Of a stretch of 6,208 nt of DNA, positions 1 through 6,016 are shown in pieces (the stretch's first letter is position 1; each line of letters starts with the position of its first letter). This DNA comes from Halobacteriales archaeon QS_9_67_15. GTDB taxonomy: Archaea; Halobacteriota; Halobacteria; Halobacteriales; Haloarculaceae. Location: contig PXSD01000059.1 in NCBI GenBank assembly GCA_003023165.1, positions 1 to 6,208 on the forward strand, given 5' to 3'. A model generated the notes under the pieces. That model had not been told where the DNA came from. It worked only from the letters and a program-made list of their open reading frames with translations, and ran no database searches. A program made the position numbers and the translations under genes.

Positions 1-140
1 TCGAGCGGCGCGTCGCGGTCCGAGAGGACTTCGAGCGCCAGACGGCGTCGTTCGGCCGCCAGCAACTCGAAGCGTTCGTCGCGACTGAGGTCGGCTGCAA
101 TGCGTCCGTCGTGGGCCACGTCGTTCGATGATTGTGACAT
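1..140 (-). CDS. DUF7344-like haloarchaeal protein, N-terminal part (partial, runs off the window)
   Basis: Reading the minus strand from the ATG at 140-138 gives an uninterrupted 46-residue start, MSQSSNDVAHDGRIAADLSR followed by DERFELLAAERRRLALEVLS and DRDAPL. A short polar N-terminus leads into a helix pair of the type 'LS.DERFELLA.ERRR.ALEVL', which I recognise as the beginning of the haloarchaeal DUF7344 family. These are small proteins predicted to fold as winged helix-turn-helix domains; no specific function is established. Base composition and codon choice (mostly GAC, CTC, GCC, CGC) are normal for the host. The rest lies beyond base 1, so length and C-terminal domains are unknown. 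The gene is divergent from the large PAS/GAF regulator, with 236 bases between the two starts, so both may be controlled from the same DNA. No Shine-Dalgarno is visible before the ATG. I am confident of the coding call and moderately confident of the family, which I assign from memory of its pattern. Confidence 0.8.
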   Translation of the reverse strand, partial: MSQSSNDVAHDGRIAADLSRDERFELLAAERRRLALEVLSDRDAPL

Positions 141-376
141 TGGTCTCGTTTCCCGGCTGCCTCGGGTGTACATTGACGAACTATCTGCTTACGGGTAAGG
201 GATCGCTAGAAGTGATTAGGTGCCTCGTTCGACGCCGGCAGTCAACTGTTGATACCATTTCGGAACGGATTCGTACCGCTTTGTTCCGTTTACATGCCAG
301 TGAATTTCCGCGTAGATTTCGCTTAGAGGGTCCGCCGGCGGAAGGTTGTAGTTGCTCCCGGCCATCCGTCGCAACG
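141..376. promoter_or_regulatory. Divergent intergenic region between the DUF7344-like gene and the PAS/GAF regulator
   Basis: This region separates two divergent starts (minus-strand ATG at 140, plus-strand ATG at 377) and should hold both promoters. Composition changes sharply: 95 of 180 bases at 181-360 are G or C (about 53%), against about 75% in a sampled coding line (2341-2400). I do not see a textbook haloarchaeal TATA box. Weak candidates at leaderless spacing are TTGTAGTT at 345-352 for the plus gene and, on the minus strand, ATGTACA-like bases around 167-173 for the DUF7344-like gene. Other AT-rich spots are TTTAC at 289-293 and TTTCGCTTAGA at 317-327, either of which would give a leadered plus-strand transcript. 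A perfect 12-base palindrome, TCCGCCGGCGGA, sits at 331-342, and a looser dyad at 261-290. An ORF continues through here in the frame of the large gene, but its residues (Cys-rich, few acidic) are unlike coding sequence of this genome. Confidence 0.55.
261..290. promoter_or_regulatory. Imperfect inverted repeat, possible operator
   Basis: CGGAAC at 261-266 is mirrored by GTTCCG at 283-288, with 16 bases between. The overlapping pair AACGGA (264-269) and TCCGTT (285-290) extends the symmetry. Arm centres are 22 bases apart, about two helical turns, which would suit a dimeric regulator binding one DNA face. It lies in the lower-GC part of the divergent intergenic region. Six-base arms can occur by chance, so this is a weak candidate; autoregulation by the adjacent regulator is pure inference. 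Confidence 0.25.
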
Positions 377-3300
377 ATGGAGTCCCACGGGTTGACAGAG
401 ACACTACGGGAGACGCTGGCAGTGTTCGATGGGGATGGGGAGCCGAGGACGACCAGTGAGGTGGCCGACGAACTCGACCTCGGTCGGCGGAGCACGTACG
501 ACCGGCTGGAGCGGTTGGTCGACAGCGGTCGGCTACAGACGAAGAAGGTCGGCGCGAGCGCGCGCGTTTGGTGGCGCAAGCGAGACGGAGCGGCAACCGG
601 TTCGGAGGGTTCCGGACTGGCTCTCTCGAAGCTGATCGACAACGTCCCCGGGACGGTCTACCGCTGCCGGACTACGTCCGGCTGGCCGATGTCGTACGTC
701 AGCGACGGCGTCACCGACCTCACGGGATACGACCCCGAGACGCTCGAACGCGGCGACGTCAGCTGGGAGACGGACGTAGTCCACCCCGAGGACAGGGAGC
801 GACTCCGACGCGAAGTCGACGCACAGCTGGCAGTGAGTGACGTGTTCACCGCCGAGTACCGGATCCTGACGAGAGAGGGGGAGACACGGTGGATGCGCGA
901 ACGCGGCTGTCTCGTCGAGGGCGAGGTCGACGACGGGGTGCTCGAGGGCGTCATCACCGACATTACGGAGGCAGAGCAGTCGCGGCGCGCGCTCGCAGAG
1001 CGCGAGCGGCAGTTCCGGACGCTCGTCCAGGAAACCGAGGAGTATGCCATCTTCCGGCTCGACACCGAGGGGCGGGTCCAGACGTGGAACAGCGGAGCGG
1101 AGCAACTGAAAGGCTACGAAGCCGACGAGATCCTCGGCGACCACTTCTCGGCGTTCTACACGGCGGAAGACAGGGAGGCCGGCGTCCCCGAGACGGACCT
1201 CAAGGTTGCGGCCGAACGCGGGTCAGTCGAGGACGAGGGGTGGCGAGTGCGTGCGGACGGGACCCGCTTCTGGGCCAGCGTCACGATCACCGCCATCCGG
1301 AACGACGACGGCGACCTCGTCGGGTACGCGAAGGTCACTCGCGACACGACCGAACGTCGCGCGTTCGAGCGGGACCTCGAACGCGAGCGGGACCTGCTCA
1401 ACAGCGTCTTCGACGCCATCCCGGAGGGAGTCGCAGTCCTCGACGCCGCGGGGACCCCCGTCAGGACGAACGAGCAGACGCGGCGCTACCTCGAGATGGA
1501 CGACGAGGACGACGACCCCGAGCCCCTCGCCGACGACGCCGTCAGAGACGAGGACGGCGAACCGGTCCCGCCGGGCGAGCGACCGTACGACCGCGCCCGT
1601 CGAACCGGAGAGCCGGTCAGAGACTGGGTAGGACAGTTCGACCTGCCCGGCGCGAGGGAACAGTGGCTTTCGGTCACCGCCGTCCCGTTGACCGACGACG
1701 AGGGCGCGGTCGAACGCGTCGTCGTCTCCACAGAGGACGTGACACAACTGAAAGAGCAGGCCGAGCGCCTTCAGCGCAGCCGCGAGAACCTCGAACGCGA
1801 ACTCGACGAGGTGCTGGAACGGATCGACGACGGGTTCGTCGCGATCGACGACGAGTGGCGGTTCACATACGTCAACGAACAGGCCGCGAGTCTGCTCGAC
1901 CGTCCGCGGAGCGAACTCGTCGGTCGCAGCATCTGGGACGAGTTCCCCGAGGCGGTCGGCACACAGTTCCAGGCCGAGTACGAGCGGGCGGTCGAGACGA
2001 ACGAATCCGTCTTCTTCGAGGCGTACTACCCGCCGCTGGAGACGTGGTTCGGCGTCTCCGCGCACCCCTCCGAGAGCGGGCTGTCCGTCTACTTCCGGAA
2101 CGTGACCGAGCGCAAGGAACGCGAACGTGAACTCGAACGCTACGAGGCCATCGTCGAGACGGTCGAAGACGGCATCTACGTCGTCGACGAGGACGGCTAC
2201 TTCACACAGGTCAACGAGGCGTACGCGTCGATGGTCAGTCGCTCTCGGGAGGCGCTCGTCGGCAAACACGTGTCGGCAATCAATCCCGACGAGGAGGCAC
2301 TCGAGCGTGTCCAGGACCTCGAAGATACCCTCGTGAGCGGCGAGACGGCGACGGCCTCGCTGGAGGCGACGTTGACCCGGCCCGACGGGAGCGAGTGGGT
2401 CGGCGAGGCGATTTTCTCGCTGATGGAAACCGACGACGGGTACGAACGTGTCGGCGTCGTCCGGGACGTGACCGAGCGGAAAGAGCGCGAGCGGGAACTC
2501 GAACAGTACGAAGCGGTCGCGACGACGGCGTCGGACGCCATCATCACTATCGACACGTCGAGCACGATCCGAGACGTGAACCCGGCCGTCGAAGCCGTCT
2601 TCGGCTACGAGCCCGAGGAACTGCTCGGCGAACCACTGACGACGCTGATGCCCGACGAGTTCGCGGCTGACCACTTCGAGGCCGTCGACCGCTACCTGGC
2701 GACCGACGAGCGGACGCTCGACTGGGAGTACATCGAACTCCCGGGCGTGCGCGCCGACGGGACGGAGATATCGCTGGCAATCTCCTTCAGCGAGTACGAG
2801 CACGACGGCGACCGCTACTTCACGGGTATCATCCGGGACGTGACCGAGCAGAAGGCTTACCAGCGACAGCTCGAACAGTACGAGCGGATCGTCGAGACGG
2901 TCGAGGACGGCATCTACGCGCTCGACGAGGAGAGCCGGTACGTCCTCGTCAACGAGGCGTTTTGCGAGCTGGTCGGCTACGAACGCGAGGAGCTGCTGGG
3001 GGAACCGGCGAGTATCCTCTACGACGAGAGCTACACCGACGTCGTCGAGGAGCGCGCGGCCGCCGTCGCAAAGGGCGAGCGCGAGGCGGCTGGCATCGAG
3101 ATAGAACTCGTCAGGAGCGACGGCATTCGCGTACCGGTCGAGACGCGCTACGAGCCGCTCTCGGCCGACGGGCGCAGCCGGTGTGGAGTCGTCCGCGACA
3201 TCTCCGAGCGCCTCGAACGCGAGCGCGAACTCCAGCGACGCGTCCGCCAGCAGGCCGTCGTCACCGACCTCGGCCAGCAGGCCCTCGAAGGACGCGACCT

Positions 3301-4951
3301 CGACGCGCTGATGGCCGAGGCCGCCGAGCGCGTGGCGCGGACGCTCGACAACGACTACTGCGAGGTGCTCGACCTGGACGAGGACGAGGCGGAACTCCTG
3401 CTCCGACAGGGCGTCGGCTGGGACGACGGGATCGTCGGCGAGGCGACTGTCTCGGCAGTCGAAGCCGACTCCCAGGCCGCCTACACGCTCCAGTCGGCGG
3501 GACCCGTCGTCGTCGAGGACCTGACGACCGAGACGCGGTTCAGTGGGCCGGACCTGCTCACCGACCACGACGTTCGAAGCGGGATCAGCGTCCTCATCGG
3601 CCAGCAGGACGACCCGTGGGGGATCCTCGGGACGCACGACACCGAGACCCACGAGTTCTCCGAACGCGACGTCAACTTCGTCCAGTCGGTCGCGACGATC
3701 CTGACGACGGCGATCGAACGCCAACTTCGCGAACAGGCACTGATGGGCCAGCGCGAACAGCTCGCAGCGCTCAACAGCCTCAACGAGGTCGTTCGGGAGA
3801 CGACCGATGCGGTCCTCGAACAGTCTACCCGCGACGAGATCGAAGCGACAGTCTGCGAACACCTCGCGGCGACCGACTCCTACGAGTTCGCCTGGATCGG
3901 CGAGGTCAGCACCAACTCCGAGACAGTCGTCTCCCGGACCGAGGCGGGCGTCGACGGGTATCTCGACGACGTGCAGATCACGGTCGACCCCGAGGACGAA
4001 CACGGCTGGGGACCGGCCGGTCGCGCGCTCCGGACCGGGGAGGTCCAGGCGGTCCAGCGGATACAGGCGAACCCACACTACGAGCCGTGGAGAGAGACGG
4101 CCGAGTCCTACGGCGTCTCGTCGTCGGCGGCGATCCCCGTCGTACACCGGGAAACGACCTACGGCGTGTTGAACGTCTACTCGGCGCGACCCAACGCCTT
4201 CGAGGCGCGCGAACAGGCCGTCCTCGGGCAACTGGGAGAGGTCGTCGGGCACGCCATCGCCGCCACCGACCGCAAGCAGGCGTTACTGAGCGACGAGGTC
4301 GTCGAACTCGAGTTCGGCATCCCCGACCTCTTCGAGGCGCTGGACCTCCCGAGCCAGCCCGCGGGGCGGTTTTCGTTCGAGGACGTCGTCGACGTCGGCG
4401 ACGGCGAGTTCCTCGTCTACGGCGACGCCAGCGCCGAGGCCGTCGAGACCATCGAGTCGCTGGTCGACCACCTCTCTCATTTGACTGCCGTGTCGGTCAC
4501 CGACGACGAGGGAGACACGCGGTTCGAGCTCCGGATGAACGAGCCGCCGGTGCTCTCGACGCTGGCGTCGCTCGGCGGCTCCATCGAACACGCCGTCGTC
4601 GAAGACGGCGACTATCACATGACGCTTCACCTCTCGCCGACCGCCGACGTGCGGCAGGCGATCGACGCCGTCCAGGACGCCTACCCCGAGGCCACGATGT
4701 TGCGCCGCCAGCAGGTGACCACGGAGAGCGACCGGTCGCGCCCGACCAGCGCGCTGCTGGAGGACCTCACCGACCGCCAGCGGACGACCCTCGAGGCCGC
4801 CTACTACGCCGGCTTCTTCGAGTGGCCTCGCGACGCCTCCGGCGAGGACGTCGCCGACTCGCTCCAGGTTTCGCCGCCGACCTTCCACCAGCACCTCCGA
4901 AAGGCCGAACGGAAGGTCTTCACCGGCCTCTTCGGGTCCGCGAGCGGGTGA
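377..4951 (+). CDS. Multi-PAS/GAF sensor and transcriptional regulator, Bat (bacterio-opsin activator) family with HTH domains at both ends
   Basis: A 1524-residue soluble protein; no signal peptide, membrane segment, histidine kinase or receiver domain is visible, so it is best read as a one-component regulator. Domain order (residues): winged HTH 1-70 (helices about 25-47, wing ending in VGASARVWW); PAS1 82-200; PAS2 213-328; PAS3 340-458; PAS4 476-580; PAS5 589-702; PAS6 711-826; PAS7 835-945; GAF1 960-1118; GAF2 1132-1298; Bat domain 1308-1447; HTH_10 1464-1519 with the SPPTFHQHLRKAERK recognition region. The PAS units end in the usual 'D(V/I)TER'-type motif and are joined by Glu/Arg-rich coiled linkers. 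Only six Cys occur, and no NCRFLQ flavin motif, so none is a LOV domain. PAS6 keeps His766 at the position of the FixL heme ligand. The start at 377 is chosen because acidic, GC-rich coding sequence begins there; the ATG at 128 would overlap the divergent gene and add 83 atypical residues. No Shine-Dalgarno is seen, so a leaderless or short-leader mRNA is likely. Halobacterium Bat activates bop under low oxygen and light; no opsin gene is visible here, so signal and targets are unknown. Confidence 0.93.
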   Translation: MESHGLTETLRETLAVFDGDGEPRTTSEVADELDLGRRSTYDRLERLVDSGRLQTKKVGASARVWWRKRDGAATGSEGSGLALSKLIDNVPGTVYRCRTTSGWPMSYVSDGVTDLTGYDPETLERGDVSWETDVVHPEDRERLRREVDAQLAVSDVFTAEYRILTREGETRWMRERGCLVEGEVDDGVLEGVITDITEAEQSRRALAERERQFRTLVQETEEYAIFRLDTEGRVQTWNSGAEQLKGYEADEILGDHFSAFYTAEDREAGVPETDLKVAAERGSVEDEGWRVRADGTRFWASVTITAIRNDDGDLVGYAKVTRDTTERRAFERDLERERDLLNSVFDAIPEGVAVLDAAGTPVRTNEQTRRYLEMDDEDDDPEPLADDAVRDEDGEPVPPGERPYDRARRTGEPVRDWVGQFDLPGAREQWLSVTAVPLTDDEGAVERVVVSTEDVTQLKEQAERLQRSRENLERELDEVLERIDDGFVAIDDEWRFTYVNEQAASLLDRPRSELVGRSIWDEFPEAVGTQFQAEYERAVETNESVFFEAYYPPLETWFGVSAHPSESGLSVYFRNVTERKERERELERYEAIVETVEDGIYVVDEDGYFTQVNEAYASMVSRSREALVGKHVSAINPDEEALERVQDLEDTLVSGETATASLEATLTRPDGSEWVGEAIFSLMETDDGYERVGVVRDVTERKERERELEQYEAVATTASDAIITIDTSSTIRDVNPAVEAVFGYEPEELLGEPLTTLMPDEFAADHFEAVDRYLATDERTLDWEYIELPGVRADGTEISLAISFSEYEHDGDRYFTGIIRDVTEQKAYQRQLEQYERIVETVEDGIYALDEESRYVLVNEAFCELVGYEREELLGEPASILYDESYTDVVEERAAAVAKGEREAAGIEIELVRSDGIRVPVETRYEPLSADGRSRCGVVRDISERLERERELQRRVRQQAVVTDLGQQALEGRDLDALMAEAAERVARTLDNDYCEVLDLDEDEAELLLRQGVGWDDGIVGEATVSAVEADSQAAYTLQSAGPVVVEDLTTETRFSGPDLLTDHDVRSGISVLIGQQDDPWGILGTHDTETHEFSERDVNFVQSVATILTTAIERQLREQALMGQREQLAALNSLNEVVRETTDAVLEQSTRDEIEATVCEHLAATDSYEFAWIGEVSTNSETVVSRTEAGVDGYLDDVQITVDPEDEHGWGPAGRALRTGEVQAVQRIQANPHYEPWRETAESYGVSSSAAIPVVHRETTYGVLNVYSARPNAFEAREQAVLGQLGEVVGHAIAATDRKQALLSDEVVELEFGIPDLFEALDLPSQPAGRFSFEDVVDVGDGEFLVYGDASAEAVETIESLVDHLSHLTAVSVTDDEGDTRFELRMNEPPVLSTLASLGGSIEHAVVEDGDYHMTLHLSPTADVRQAIDAVQDAYPEATMLRRQQVTTESDRSRPTSALLEDLTDRQRTTLEAAYYAGFFEWPRDASGEDVADSLQVSPPTFHQHLRKAERKVFTGLFGSASG
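2099..2930 (+). repeat. Diverged tandem repeat inside the regulator gene (PAS5-PAS6-PAS7 linkers and entry helices)
   Basis: The junctions between PAS4/5, PAS5/6 and PAS6/7 are recognisably repeated in DNA as well as protein. Bases 2141-2192 and 2879-2930 match at 45 of 52 positions by hand alignment (both encode YE.IVETVEDGIY). The linker DNA starting at 2099 (NVTERKERERELERYE), 2465 (DVTERKERERELEQYE) and 2837 (DVTEQKAYQRQLEQYE) aligns without gaps. This points to internal duplication of PAS-plus-linker units, with the sensor cores since diverged. Repeat spacing is 122 and 124 residues. Confidence 0.7.
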
Positions 4952-5018
4952 GTCGTCGGGCGCGAGTCGCGCTCGCTCCCCGCGGTCCACGACTGTCGAC
5001 ACACTCGGGCGCTCGCGG
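4952..5018. other. Convergent intergenic junction, no clear terminator
   Basis: Sixty-seven bases separate the TGA of the regulator (plus) from the TGA of the MBL-fold hydrolase (minus). A small hairpin, GCGAG-TCGCG-CTCGC, is possible at 4962-4976, but neither strand has a T-run after it, which is what archaeal intrinsic terminators normally need. Either termination happens beyond the stop codons, giving overlapping antisense 3' ends, or it depends on a factor. Confidence 0.4.
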
Positions 5019-5927
5019 TCACTCCGCCCGGTCGAAGGCCGCCAGCACGCCCCGGACGTTCATCGCCACCTCGGCGTTGCCCTTCTCGACCCCCCACAGT
5101 TCCCGTTCCACGTCGGCCTCGGCCACGAAGTGCTCGATCACCGCCTCGTTGTCGAGTTCCGCCCGCTTGTCCCCGACCGCCTCGACCCACGAGTCGAGCA
5201 CCTCGGCGTAGCGAGCGAGTTTGTCACCGGCGAGCGCCGGACCGAAGTGCGCGTAACAGACCACTTCGGGGTCGATAGACTGGAGCGTCTCCACGTCGTC
5301 GAGACACTGGTCGGGGTCGAAGTTCGAGGGCGGACTCGTCGGGAAGACCTCGTCGCGGGTCGGCGAGTAGATGCCGGCCGCGTCGGCGGCGAACACCGCG
5401 TCGTTCGCGGGGTCGTAGAAGACCACCTGGTGGGGCGCGTGGCCCGGTGCGTGCGACAGTTCGAGGCTGTGGTCGCCGAGGTCGATGGAGTCGCCGTCTT
5501 CGACTTCGACGATCCGCGACTCGGGGACCGGGTCGGGTTTCGTGTAGAACTCGATCTGCTCGCCGACCGCGCCTTTCGTCCCCTCCCACAGCCGCTCGGG
5601 GTCGACCAGGTGCGAGATGCCGACGCCGTGGGCATACACGGTGGCGTTCGGGCACTCCTCGACGAGAAAGCCTGCGCCGCCGGCGTGGTCGAGGTGGACG
5701 TGCGTCACCGCGAGCACCTCGATGTCTTCGGGTTCCAGCCCCGCCTCCCGGACCGCGTCGAGGATACGCTCGTAGTTGGTGCCGATCCCGGTGTCGATCA
5801 GCGCCGGACGCTCGGCGTCGAGAACGTACACCGCGCCGTACTCCGCTGCGTCGTACATGCCGGTATCCACGTACATCAGATCCGTGCAGTCGCCGACCGT
5901 CACGTCGAACACGTCACCGATTGCCAT
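5019..5927 (-). CDS. MBL-fold metallo-hydrolase
   Basis: A complete 302-residue cytosolic protein of the metallo-beta-lactamase superfamily, predicted to hydrolyse a small-molecule substrate with a two-metal centre (usually Zn). All expected ligands are present: the HxHxDH motif THVHLDHAGG gives His76, His78, Asp80 and His81; His163 lies in APGHAPHQ; Asp182 in FAADAAGI is the bridging Asp; His227 lies in CYAHFGPA. The N-terminal strand ALIDTGIGTNYE (Asp45, Gly47) is also typical. A helical C-terminal part (about 232-302) follows the fold, as in glyoxalase-II-like relatives, and probably shapes the substrate pocket. No secretion signal is seen. The motif set, including PTSPPSNFD and YAHFGP, marks a conserved subfamily common in haloarchaea and other archaea whose substrate I cannot name; hydroxyacylglutathione hydrolase or lactonase labels would be guesses. 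The ATG at 5927 fits a TATA element about 27 bases upstream, indicating a leaderless transcript. The gene lies downstream of, and on the same strand as, a partial alpha/beta hydrolase, and converges on the regulator gene. Confidence 0.95.
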   Translation of the reverse strand: MAIGDVFDVTVGDCTDLMYVDTGMYDAAEYGAVYVLDAERPALIDTGIGTNYERILDAVREAGLEPEDIEVLAVTHVHLDHAGGAGFLVEECPNATVYAHGVGISHLVDPERLWEGTKGAVGEQIEFYTKPDPVPESRIVEVEDGDSIDLGDHSLELSHAPGHAPHQVVFYDPANDAVFAADAAGIYSPTRDEVFPTSPPSNFDPDQCLDDVETLQSIDPEVVCYAHFGPALAGDKLARYAEVLDSWVEAVGDKRAELDNEAVIEHFVAEADVERELWGVEKGNAEVAMNVRGVLAAFDRAE

Positions 5928-5950
5928 ATCCCCACACGCGAGCGGCGTGA

Positions 5951-5965
5951 ACTAAATGGTTCGCG
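5951..5965 (-). promoter_or_regulatory. TATA/BRE-like promoter of the MBL-fold hydrolase
   Basis: On the minus strand, CGAACCATTTAGTTC places an AT-rich element (ATTTAGT, bases 5957-5951) centred about 27 bases before the ATG at 5927, with a BRE-like CGAA just upstream of it. It is the only clearly AT-rich patch in the 89-base gap 5928-6016. This spacing matches haloarchaeal leaderless genes, where transcription begins at or next to the start codon; in agreement, no ribosome-binding site precedes the ATG. The gene therefore likely has its own promoter even if read-through from the upstream hydrolase also occurs. The rest of the gap holds only a small hairpin (CGTCG-CTCC-CGACG, 5984-5997) without a T-run. 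Confidence 0.65.
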
Positions 5966-6016
5966 TCGATGCGGGTCGTTCGGCGTCGCTCCCGACGGCG
6001 TCCAGTCGAGCGCCGG

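Noticed and set aside
1486..1560. Run of Asp/Glu codons in PAS3 as a low-complexity repeat or unstable tract
   Set aside because: The acidic stretch (EMDDEDDDPEP) is a surface loop in a recognisable PAS subfamily (DGEPVPPGERPYDRARRTGEP pattern), and acidic loops are normal in salt-in haloarchaeal proteins.
590..3215. LOV-type (flavin, blue light) identity for one of the PAS domains
   Set aside because: None of the seven PAS units has the NCRFLQ-like motif with its photoactive Cys. The few Cys present lie in unrelated positions.
1223..4252. A 1009-codon open frame on the minus strand opposite the regulator gene
   Set aside because: It is a codon-bias shadow. GAC/GTC and GAG/CTC codons are reverse complements of each other, so an acidic, GC-rich gene keeps its antisense frame open. 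Its translation is a Val/Asp/Arg/Leu repetition without recognisable domains, whereas the plus strand encodes clear PAS and GAF domains throughout.
377..4951. Histidine kinase interpretation of the multi-PAS/GAF protein
   Set aside because: No H-box or HATPase N/G boxes occur after the last GAF domain. The C-terminus is instead a Bat domain followed by HTH_10, so output is by DNA binding.
2962..5211. A 749-codon open frame on the plus strand overlapping the regulator and the MBL gene
   Set aside because: The product is dominated by Arg, Gly, Ala and Pro, as expected of an out-of-frame read of GC-rich DNA. It runs through a second, well-supported gene on the other strand and shows no domain.
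5984..5997. Hairpin CGTCG-CTCC-CGACG as terminator of the alpha/beta hydrolase
   Set aside because: The stem is only five base pairs and no T-run follows on the minus strand; such stems are frequent by chance at this GC content.
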